DNA from: Perkinsus marinus ATCC 50983
Lineage: Eukaryota > Perkinsozoa > Perkinsida > Perkinsidae
NCBI RefSeq assembly: GCF_000006405.1
Contig: NW_003211646.1
Coordinates: forward strand, 62,001 to 126,000
Direction: 5' to 3'
DNA length: 64,000 nt
Both the position numbers and the translations under genes were made by a program. Below the pieces are notes generated by a model. That model had not been told where the DNA came from and made no database searches. It saw only the letters and a list, made by a program, of their open reading frames with translations. Position 1 is the stretch's first letter. Each line of letters starts with the position of its first letter. Positions 56,065-64,000 of the stretch are shown here, in pieces.

Positions 56065-58229
56065 CTACAGGCGCTCGAGCTCCCTCGGCATGCAACTCGA
56101 TAAGGCCCTCATAAGCTCTGGTGAAGCACCACCTTTCTCCCTGTAACTCGCCTGGAGAGGCTGAACGCAAACTATGACCACCCCGTAGACGATATGACTA
56201 TCTACACTCACCTCGACGAACTTGGCAATATGAGCAGTAGCTAGAGCCACTAGGGGGATCTTAGACGACCCGCGATCCTTCAGAAACTGTTCACCAGCAG
56301 CATAACCAACGGCACTGAAGATAAAGGATACCGAGCGAAACACATGATGAGCACTTACGAGTGGGGGCAGAGGAGATATCCGGCATCACGGAAGACCATT
56401 GCCACGCACTTCTTAGTCTTTTCCTACCCAAAAAGATCGACAGTAGACAACCTATCACAGAGAGGGTACCTCGTCCACGCAATATGCGATGAACTCCTTT
56501 CGAGCTTTGTCGAGTTCCTCAGCAGTGACGGAGAATCTAACGCCGTAGAGTCTCATGTCGTTGCTGCAGTAACGCATCGTACGCCTTCTTGGTTTTCAAG
56601 TCCCCAATCTTCTCATTCAAACGTCTGGTGTCTCCCTTGAAGAGATAATAGAGGAACCTCTCAAAGTTGGAGGATATCTGCGACACCATCGAGTACATGC
56701 TGCATAGAGCAGATGCCCTACAGCGATGTCCATGCTGGGGGAGAGACTCGGCACGACTTCATCATGGTAGGAATACGTGCCCGTCTGACAACAACACCAA
56801 TGCAGCTACAAGACCGTTGGATCCTCCAGTGCCGTAAGTTACCTCAAAGAATTTGGGTAGGATGTCATTCTGATTAGATGCAATGACGAGGCGATCTATG
56901 GGAGCCCCCATCATACGGCAATAATAACTGTCCAGGAAAGCTGTCGAGAGAAAGGAGCTCTTCAACATGAAACCTACCCAGCGAGAATATCTCCGAAATT
57001 CCCAGTGGGGACCACAAAATCCACAAGCCGGCAGTTCTCCTTCTCCTGAATCCTCGCGGTCGCATACGCATAGTACCTACCCGAAAACAATACCACTGTA
57101 TTTGATACACATCTTCCTACACTATTTGTGCAAGTATGCGAGCCCAGTTGATAGAGTTCACCGCGCCAATGCTGAGCTCTTCCTTCAACGGACTGCTCAT
57201 TATACTCTTCACGATGTTTTGGCAGTCATCGAAATTCTGACCAGCAGCAGATATTTACAAAACACATTCTATCGTATATCCCTTTGGGAAGGCATGCAAT
57301 AATAGAGAAGGACCCAACAGACCACCTCCTTGGCATGCTTAATCTTCACCTCGTCCTACACAGACGTTACGACGACGATGACCTACCCCCTTCACTGCTA
57401 TACAGTGGATGTTCTCATCAGCTGTAGTGGTCATCTGCAGCTCCTGGATCTTCGAAGTGCGACCGTAGGGGTAGAGGATGACACCTTAACGCACATACGC
57501 CTGAGCCGGCCTGTTGTTATGGAGTTACATTTTATGTTCTTCCTCCCCTTCACGCCAGCTATAGCGGCACTTCCTGTGTCACCAGACGTGGCACCGAGTA
57601 TAAGAAGCTCCCCTGAGGTGAGACCCTCCCTACTAGGGGAAGTAAAAGAAGTCTCTTACTATGCTTGCGCTCAAGGCATAGCTCAAAGAGCGGACCGAGC
57701 AGCTGCAATGCTAGGTCCTTGAAAGCGAACGTTGGCCCATGGAAAAGCTCTAAGACCTACGACACCAATCTATAGCTACGCTCCACAAGGCATTCAGTAC
57801 ATATTGCTTCCCAACGCGCTTCACAGGAGTGAGCTCATTATCGCGGAAATTGCCGTAGGCATCCTCAACGAGCCTGCCAGATGAACTCCCAACGCCCACC
57901 AAAGCTGGCGATTCTACTTCTGCAGCTCCGCATCAGATATCTCCGCGGGAGATATGAACTTCCTCAATACACGACAAGCTAGGGGCCTATACGCCAGAGT
58001 CTTCCACTCTTCCCACTCCTAGAAGGGGTCATCGGGACCATTGTCAAGGGCATGCCCCCACCTGTGGAGTGATCTTAGGCACGCTCTCAGGGATGAGGAG
58101 TCCACCGTCACTTCCCAGACCTTGCAGTACCTACAGCCACCCTGCGAGAAATACCAGAAGCCTTTCTACTCCTACCGTATCTATGAACGAGAGATGAACA
58201 TCCTTGCCTCTTGTAGACTTGTACAGCAT
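56065..58229 (-). CDS. Threonine synthase
   Basis: PLP enzyme converting O-phosphohomoserine to threonine. ATG 58229 starts MLYKSTRGKDVHLSFIDT, followed by VLQGLGSDGGLLIPESVPKI, EISDAELQK / LVEDAYGNFRD and the PLP-lysine motif LFHGPTFAFKDLALQLLG. Then come GATSGDTGSAAIAGVKGRK, YPYGRTSKIQELQMTTTAD, FDDCQNIVKSIMSS, NSINWARILAQIV, VDFVVPTGNFGDILAG, DRLVIASNQNDILPKFF and SPSMDIA / ISSNFERFLYYLFKGDTR. The end is FVMVFRDAG-type sequence (CVAMVFRDAGYLLCPHS), ALATAHIAKF and a last exon closing ALSSCMPRELERL at 56065. More than ten short introns; several joins were checked in phase. The catalytic Lys and the TSGDTGSA phosphate loop are intact. Its presence implies threonine is made from aspartate. An unread junction near 56560-56580 remains. 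Confidence 0.93.
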
Positions 58230-58509
58230 ACTACTCGTTGAGTGTTGATAAAAATCAGCGCAGAACTATTGAAGTGATACCAACGATTATATGAACTCAA
58301 AATGGGACACAGGGAGACTGGAGAGTAGAATGTTACTGTATTGGCATACTCGGTCAGCATACTCCTGCTCAGCCCCCACCGAGGACCGTTCGAGCGATCC
58401 AACTCTGCGCGAAATGAGCAGCCGAGTCCACTATCAGCCAGAGGAACGTGAATGGGATGTCTGTCATAGCCGCTGAAGGGAGTACCTCAAACAAGACAAC
58501 AAACGTAAG

Positions 58510-59112
58510 TTAAAGAGAGCTGTCCGTTGGATGGGCTACCTTCCTAAGAGTCGCGAGTAGTGGTTGAGTAAGGGCTCCTGCTCCAGCATACAACTTCCAT
58601 GCTAAAGGCATCTCGGGGCTGACTACACCCAGAGTGAACAACCATGTGAGGAAAGAGCTCAAGGACATCGACCATTTGGCAAGCCTCAAAACCAGGGATG
58701 CACACCGGAGCAATGGGAGGATCCCTCCTACTATACCCACGCCGATATTCACGAGGAAGGCTACAACCGCCAGAGGCCGAGCCAGGCGGGAAGCACCACC
58801 ACTGCGACCAACTGCAGCGCTCAGTAAGAGGACCCCAGATACTGCCGATACCGCCCAGACCCCAAAGAGGGGAGGCGAGTAAGGAGGCAGCTTAGGAGGA
58901 GTGACGACACGAGGAGGCGTCAGCCTTCCTCGCAGCGAACCCACAGTAGAGAGCTGTGTCGGGACGTTGGTTTCCACTAGATCATGGAAGCCCGAGGCAA
59001 ATAATAGTGTAGAAGTGCCGATATAGCAGGAGACCAGAGTGAGGAGAGTAACAGTCGTTGGTCGTAGACCCTGTCGATGCTCACGTCGAGCCCTCTGCAT
59101 CGTGATGGGCAT
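58510..59112 (-). CDS. Multi-pass membrane protein, 200 residues
   Basis: Single open frame from ATG 59112 (MPITMQRARREHRQGLRPTT) to 58510. Hydrophobic segments: TLLTLVSCYIGTSTLLFASG (residues about 20-40), LFGVWAVSAVSGVLLLSAAV (about 80-100), LAVVAFLVNIGVGIVGGILP (about 112-132) and SLSSFLTWLFTLGVV (about 150-166), with a Pro-rich loop after the first. The N-terminus is basic. The upstream sequence is also open without an ATG, so another exon may precede it. Family not recognised. Confidence 0.5.
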   Translation of the reverse strand: MPITMQRARREHRQGLRPTTVTLLTLVSCYIGTSTLLFASGFHDLVETNVPTQLSTVGSLRGRLTPPRVVTPPKLPPYSPPLFGVWAVSAVSGVLLLSAAVGRSGGASRLARPLAVVAFLVNIGVGIVGGILPLLRCASLVLRLAKWSMSLSSFLTWLFTLGVVSPEMPLAWKLYAGAGALTQPLLATLRKVAHPTDSSL

Positions 59113-59561
59113 ACGACTAAAACTGCAGTACAATCGTGATATCAGTATCAACACGACGAGCAAGAGGAATAGGAAACCTTTGCAACACTTGCAGTCGGCC
59201 GTATCGATGTGGAACCATAGGGAGGCTCGTCAGCGCCCGCCCGAAGGCAGGCTTCGAATACAGAGCACGACTGCTCGAACATACCTACAAGGGATGAAGC
59301 AGGCAGTGATAGCACTGTAGTGGAGCATTAAGGAGACAGGGCCAGGAAGAGGGGGAAAGATGGTAAAGAAGCCTTACCCTCCTCTGAGCTATCTTCATTC
59401 CTCCCCTCCTCTGGGGTATGGATGTCAAACTCACGACACTCAGTGTGAGGTTGGCTCCAGAACTCGAGCGCTGACCGTATAGTAGACAATGCGTATTGAC
59501 CTTGGGAGAATCTAAGATACTCCCGTTAGACTCTCCCCCTACAACAGCACCGCCCAAGAGC

Positions 59562-61155
59562 TCACTTCAACTCCTCATGAGCCTCGATGTACATATCTAT
59601 ATGGCAGATATGAGCATTCATCTGAATCCTCACGTTACTGCGATCTCTATTGCCGGTCAGTAGAGCCACAGCGGCCACGAACATCGCCAGGATCTGCTGA
59701 TGATATTCACGACATATCCAAGATGGAGGATACTACATGATCAGCTGACACTTCCACCCGGACTTGCCCAGTGTGCTCCGCCCCCCTCATGGACGAGCGG
59801 ACGATCTCTGATACCAGTTTCTGGCACTGCTCTAATGCGGCCTGATAACACGCCCTCACATCGTTGTCTGTGAGTGTAAAAATCACTCACCGTAAGAGCC
59901 GAAAGCTTGTCCATAGGAGCTATGTGATTATCTAATTCGCCGAGCTCAGCTACTAGACTCTGGACACAGCGCGACAACACCTGCAATGAGTCAGTGTACG
60001 GTCCACCGTGAACCAGTGCGAGAAAATATGCACTTGGTAAACTGCATGTGTTGGTGACAATATTGAAAATTCTGAAAAAATTTCGGAAAATTCTTGTCGG
60101 TTTCTGTACACTTCTACCCGAGTTCGTATGTCAACTTCTATAATAGAAATTGACATACGAATTCGAGTAGAAGTGTCATAGAAGTTCTACTATTAGTGAG
60201 GAAGCTCCCAAGCTGAGCTGAGGAAAGCAAACATATATTCCTCCAACACTGAAAAGAAACCAGAATGGTATCAATGGACATACTTCGTCCTTGGCCGCGA
60301 GAATATCCTTCGGCGCAGCTGCTGCTGCCAGAATCGTTCGTAAGTTCAGGTTGCCTCCTTGGGAGTAGTTCCTACATACACACAAGATCAAAATAGGTAA
60401 TGCCGCACGGAGATCTTCATGACGACGATCGGTATTGAAAAATACGCCCACGGTCTGCGAACCGGGGACAATACGAATTTTCTGAGCAGATTATCATAGG
60501 TTTCTGTACACTTCTACCCGAACTCGTATGCAAACTTCCATAATTGATGAGGAAGCTCTTGCCCTCAACTGAGGAAGGCGCAACGATGAGCATACCTTAT
60601 GTGCTCTGTAAGCTTGGTATCATCCACCAGCGTGTACTGGAGTAAGTGGGAGAAGAGGAAAGCATGCAGAGTCGCATAAGCTGTTCTCTCTACTTCATGC
60701 CTACACACAAGCTCTATCGACCCTTATCCACTTCAACACAGTACTACTTTATATCCGACCCTGGGGGCGCTGCTATCGGTCTGGGAATTTCAGAATGCTT
60801 ATCTGAGAGGCGACGAGAGTCCTGCAAACCTGTTCTGGGATCGCATTTTACGAATGAGAGAACAGTTCTAAAGTAGATTGTGGATTCAAGATTTAGATTG
60901 TTCAAGACTACTACGTCCTTATTACTCGCCTCGTATCTCTCTACAGTGGCAACAGCCTCATCAGCGATGGCACGAATCCTCACAGCCGCTGCCTTCTCAT
61001 AACCAGGTACCTGCTCATCACACTGTTAGTCTTGCTTGCCCACCATGTGCCGCTGAGCTCACCAAGAGGTATGTCTGACGGAATCTGAAGATCTTATCGT
61101 AGAAGTCATCCTCTGCTTGCGGGCATGCAGTAAGCCAATCACATGGACCCGTCAT
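59562..61155 (-). CDS. Unrecognised multi-exon protein with repeats in its introns
   Basis: ATG 61155 starts MTGPCDWLTACPQAEDDFYD, and a GTGAGC...GAGCAG intron joins to VPGYEKAAAVRIRAIADEAV. Later exons are LVDDTKLTEHI, VFFNTDRRHEDLRAALPILI, YSQGGNLNLRTILAAAAAPK, CVQSLVAELGELDNHIAPMD (GTGAGT donor), CYQAALEQCQKLVSEIVRSS and LAMFVAAVALLTGNRDRSNV, with the stop at 59562. The product looks almost entirely alpha-helical. Two introns carry dispersed repeat copies (about 59990-60225 and 60485-60590). No family recognised. Exons are short and phase was checked only at some junctions. Confidence 0.5.
59990..60225 (-). repeat. Dispersed repeat copy 3, within an intron
   Basis: On the minus strand this copy reads TTTCCTCAGCTCAGCTTGGG, TTCCTCACTAATAGTAGAA, CGGGTAGAAGTGTACAGAAA, ACAAGAATTTTCCGAAATTT, GTCACCAACACATGCAGTTT and GTGCATATTTTCTCGCACTG. 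It also carries a local inverted duplication of the ACTTCTACYCGARTTCGTAT region, forming a long hairpin around 60105-60175. Confidence 0.75.
60485..60590 (-). repeat. Dispersed repeat copy 4, truncated, within an intron
   Basis: Minus orientation. It contains the CCTTCCTCAGTTGAG and CTTCCTCATCAATTATGGAAG start and the CGGGTAGAAGTGTACAGAAA block, but lacks the CACCAACACATG end. Confidence 0.7.
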
Positions 61156-61346
61156 GGCCAGGCTGGCCGGGCCAGCTCCACCTGACAGAGGGAGAACCTA
61201 GCCGAATCAAAACCTAAGGCTACCACTACTACCTTTACTACTGGTGTATGCTCCACACACGGGCCTGTCCAAGACGAATATCTTGAAATTGATCCCGTAA
61301 TCATACCTGTGGGAATTAACATCACGGTTTGATCACCGCTGCCCGT

Positions 61347-62066
61347 CTACATATTCTCCGTTTGAGTAACGTGACACACTCGTCGCTGCCCGAAACCAAC
61401 TCCGGTGATCACTCGATCGGCCTTTATTTCCAATCCCTGGTAGACATACCATAATCAAGCTAAGGAGAATAGCATGTACCTGCCCTCTCAAATTGCAATA
61501 CTGGCCCGATACGTGAGCGCTCTGTAAGATATGGGCCTCTACTTGGTGTTTGCTTAGGCACACGCTTTCAGGCTGCCCAGCCAAGGATCGCTTACAGGGC
61601 ACGAGAATCTGAGCAAATACTAAACCATTTTCGATGGGAACGCCGTAGACGAGCGGAAATGTGGTCTATTCATCCGAGGTTTCAAGGCTGAGAGATCCTC
61701 TCCAGAAAAGATTGTATTCCCAGAAGGTGATTTACGACGGCTCAAAACCTCCGTGATAATCTACGTATAAAATCCACTATAACATCACCAACGGAATCCT
61801 GCACGTTGATGCGGATGAGTATTACCACAGGCGGCCGTCCACTGCTTGCGGCGGCAGAGGCAGTAGCAACAGCAGCTCCTCCTCCTCCTGCTGCTGCGTA
61901 CTGTAGTAGAGAATCCTCCTCTCTAACCTTGACGAAGAAGGGATTGGCGAAGATGTCCTCTTGAGGAACTGACGAGATCTTGGAAGCCAACTCCATCCAG
62001 GGTATAACAAAAACTTCGAAAAAGGTGCATCTACCATCCAAGACACATACTGAGCGACCTCTCACA
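61347..62066 (-). CDS. Unrecognised multi-exon gene, 3' part
   Basis: Exons from about 62066 down: VLDGRCTFFEVFVIPWMELA leading to IFANPFFVKVREEDSLLQYA, an Ala/Gly-rich run and PPVVILIRINVQ; then FPLVYGVPIENGLVFAQILV, SLAGQPESVCLSKHQVEAHI and SGQYCNLRGQ, ended by a GTACAT donor near 61480; and a last exon with KADRVITGVGFGQRRVCHVT ending at 61347. The first exon follows a GCTCAG acceptor and has no ATG, so the start lies upstream of 62066. Family not recognised. Confidence 0.5.
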
Positions 62067-62861
62067 CTGAAGGCTCAACCTCACCACATTTTTCAGAGTT
62101 ACCTACGTTTCCTTCCAATTGAACTGCATACGCACGACTACTCCTCACACTATACTCTTCTACTCGGGCACCTTCCACTACAACGGAAGGTTAGAAGCAT
62201 GATCACTCACAAGTTCAACGACCCCAGAGGCCACCATACATGGCAATATTGAGGAATATACTAACACAACACATACCAATAACGTGTATACACTAGGAAG
62301 TCACGCTTAGTGGAAGACACCCGGCCAGAACAGGGACAGGAGTGAGGATATATGATGTAGTATGATATGCCTATGCTACATACCAAATGCCAGAAGTAAC
62401 TCCAGCAGGAACTTCTTCTCATCAAATCTTCCATCAAGGAGGGGAACAACGAGGACGATGAGCACTGACGTTGGTGATATGCAAGGTACTACACTGAAGC
62501 AACGATCTGGTCAGGTAGCAAACAATGGCACTAGGAGACCCATCGTAAATGTATAACGGCCTATAACGACTACGACATGGAGGCAACTACTGTCACCTAC
62601 TAAGCAATGATGGTAATAGGTGAAGTGACTAGAGCGTGGTAAGAACAAACAGCGCATATCCAACTACGATGACTACCAACAAAGAGTTATATAATATAGT
62701 CTAGACATACTCCAAAGGGAACTATTTCAGAAGATGGCATCTCTTAAGGCAGAGGAGAGGAACGGCAGTCGATCATGATGATGACATATTCAGTGAACCT
62801 CAATGGTCTGCATATAAGACTAAACAACAACACTGTTACTGATGATGTCAATACAGTTGTC
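62067..62861. other. No resolved gene
   Basis: Between the 5' exons of the preceding minus-strand gene (not found) and the CLN3 stop. Nothing with motifs or clear splice pairs is seen. Confidence 0.4.
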
Positions 62862-63998
62862 TTAGTTGTAGATCTGTGGAGGCTCACTACAGTCGTATAT
62901 CTTGCATTGACTCAGCACTGTATTGGCCAACCACAAATCCAAACCACTAGCAAGCACGATACCAATATTAGTAGCAGCAAAGCCCAAGTTGACCGACAGC
63001 TGTCTGAGGTCATTGGGGATATCCTCCTTACCCTGTATCTGATACATACAGTTGACATAAGAGAGCCCGCCCATTAGACCAATGACGGCTGCTAACGGTA
63101 TGTATAGATAGAAACCCGCCAGGCCAAGGCCATTCCTGATGAAGTGGGTAGTAGCCTCGAAACCCCAGAAGATGGCGTTGCATGCCTGGAGAACAGTAGG
63201 CAACCAAACCCATTTTATGCGGAAGAAAGTCACAGACACTCTCGATATGGTCACACCAACGTTGTAGCCTATTAACATCATCTCATAGGAGTTAGCAGCA
63301 ATATATGCAGAATGCACTTTATCTACATTGATAGAAGCTCGGTCCATAAAGCCGGACTGTATGAAGTACTCAAGAAAGTACACAGCGACCAAGTTGAAAA
63401 TGATGAACCCCGCATATTTGCAAACACCCACAAGGGACTTCAAGTTGAGTTCAGCTGAGTTCTGCGTCTCGTCATCCTTCGTGCCCTTGACAGTCCTCTT
63501 GTTCGCCTGACGATTGATATAGAAGAAAGCACCAAAGTATATAGGCGTAAGCACATTCATAACCAACATGATCACAAATCTAGACCAATGGAAGACGTTG
63601 AGGAAAAGCATGTAAATAAGGGGAGCGAAAATCCCCGAAAGGCCCGTACCAAGGCCCCAGCCACCCACAAGGCTAGGCGGTAAGTGATGCAGCTGACTCA
63701 GGTTCAGTACTTCACCCAGTGCTTGAGAGAAACCAGTACTGACCGCTCCTGCCAGGGATAGGCCAAAACCAATATTGTCATTAGTCATCTTGCATGCTAT
63801 TGCCAGCAAGACATAGGCAATCGTTTGAAAGACTAAGCATGCTGAGATCCTCACCAAAAAAGGAAAGTGCAGAAAGAACTTAGAGTGTAATATCGTCATG
63901 CCGAAACAAGCAGCCAACAAGACCATACTGAATGATGACATAGCATCTTCGTGATGGAACTGTTTCGCAAGATCTTGCGAAACGGTAAAGACAAAGTT
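62862..63998 (-). CDS. CLN3: CLN3 (battenin) family lysosomal membrane protein, cut by window edge
   Basis: Single long exon of a multi-pass membrane protein, open across the right edge, so the N-terminus is missing. CLN3-family features are FSQALGEVLNLSQLHHLPPS followed by VGGWGLGTGLSGIFAPLIYM, then ESG-like VYFLEYFIQSGF and the C-terminal IPLAAVIGLMGGLSYVNCMY with a QLSVNLGFAATNIGIVLASG helix. About nine hydrophobic segments are visible. Battenin sits in late endosomes and lysosomes; human loss causes juvenile Batten disease, and glycerophosphodiester clearance has been proposed as its role. The loop EDIPNDLRQLSVN corresponds to the region before the last helix. The start at M 63941 is possible, but the in-frame upstream sequence LAKQFHHEDAMSSF argues for a longer protein. 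Confidence 0.88.
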   Translation of the reverse strand, partial: NFVFTVSQDLAKQFHHEDAMSSFSMVLLAACFGMTILHSKFFLHFPFLVRISACLVFQTIAYVLLAIACKMTNDNIGFGLSLAGAVSTGFSQALGEVLNLSQLHHLPPSLVGGWGLGTGLSGIFAPLIYMLFLNVFHWSRFVIMLVMNVLTPIYFGAFFYINRQANKRTVKGTKDDETQNSAELNLKSLVGVCKYAGFIIFNLVAVYFLEYFIQSGFMDRASINVDKVHSAYIAANSYEMMLIGYNVGVTISRVSVTFFRIKWVWLPTVLQACNAIFWGFEATTHFIRNGLGLAGFYLYIPLAAVIGLMGGLSYVNCMYQIQGKEDIPNDLRQLSVNLGFAATNIGIVLASGLDLWLANTVLSQCKIYDCSEPPQIYN

Positions 63999-64000
63999 AT

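Noticed and set aside
58634-58895. Plus-strand open frames opposite the membrane protein
   Set aside because: Shadow frames; the minus-strand frame has clear membrane helices and a longer open reading.
63962-63981. Perfect 20-bp palindrome TTTCGCAAGATCTTGCGAAA
   Set aside because: It lies in the open CLN3 reading frame and has no sign of regulatory context; a single palindrome of this size is weak evidence.

Overview
This is nuclear DNA of a eukaryotic microbe. Protein-coding genes lie on both strands, sit close together, and are cut by many very short introns. Introns that can be placed by reading frame are mostly 41-63 nt with GT-AG ends, and a few may be only about 30 nt. The best taxonomic clue is a tandem pair of intronless nucleoside phosphorylases of the type found in Apicomplexa. 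Together with tRNAs lacking an encoded CCA, a Mutator-like transposase with introns, and many one-off multi-exon genes, this suggests an alveolate, possibly Perkinsus-like. That assignment is inference; no rRNA or species marker is present.

Layout. 1-8.7 kb: a histone deacetylase cut by the left edge, an AGC-type protein kinase, an unrecognised multi-exon gene, a decayed tRNA-Asn, a RING protein and a RING protein with three SAP-like motifs. 8.7-12.5 kb: non-coding, AT-rich, with GCAAA-rich tracts and short hairpins. 12.5-18.2 kb (minus): a MULE transposase gene and a coiled-coil gene. 18.4-19.2 kb: a 47-bp minisatellite. 20.5-23.5 kb: a small minus-strand gene and the tandem phosphorylases. 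24-34.6 kb: an acidic coiled-coil protein, a CCCH zinc-finger protein, a divergent basic-tailed protein, a LanC-like protein and an SR/RanBP2-zinc-finger protein. 35.6-39.9 kb (minus): a drug/metabolite-type transporter and an MFSD1-like transporter. 40.5-42.8 kb: an unrecognised gene that appears to carry tRNA-Ser(AGA) inside an intron, followed by an intact tRNA-Asn. 44-47.5 kb: several unrecognised small genes, one with a myristoylation/palmitoylation N-terminus. 47.8-55.3 kb (plus): a TilS/TtcA-type PP-loop enzyme, an unrecognised gene, a DeSI/PPPDE isopeptidase, lariat debranching enzyme DBR1 and two small proteins. 56-64 kb (minus): threonine synthase, a multi-pass membrane protein, two unrecognised genes and CLN3, cut by the right edge.

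There is no operon logic. RNA metabolism is well represented (DBR1, PP-loop tRNA enzyme, RanBP2-type and CCCH fingers, two tRNAs), and several transporters point to endolysosomal membranes (CLN3, MFSD1-like). A dispersed repeat family of about 100-230 bp occurs in four copies, three of them in introns. Most exons were joined by reading frame and splice signals by eye, so outer boundaries are more reliable than each internal junction.
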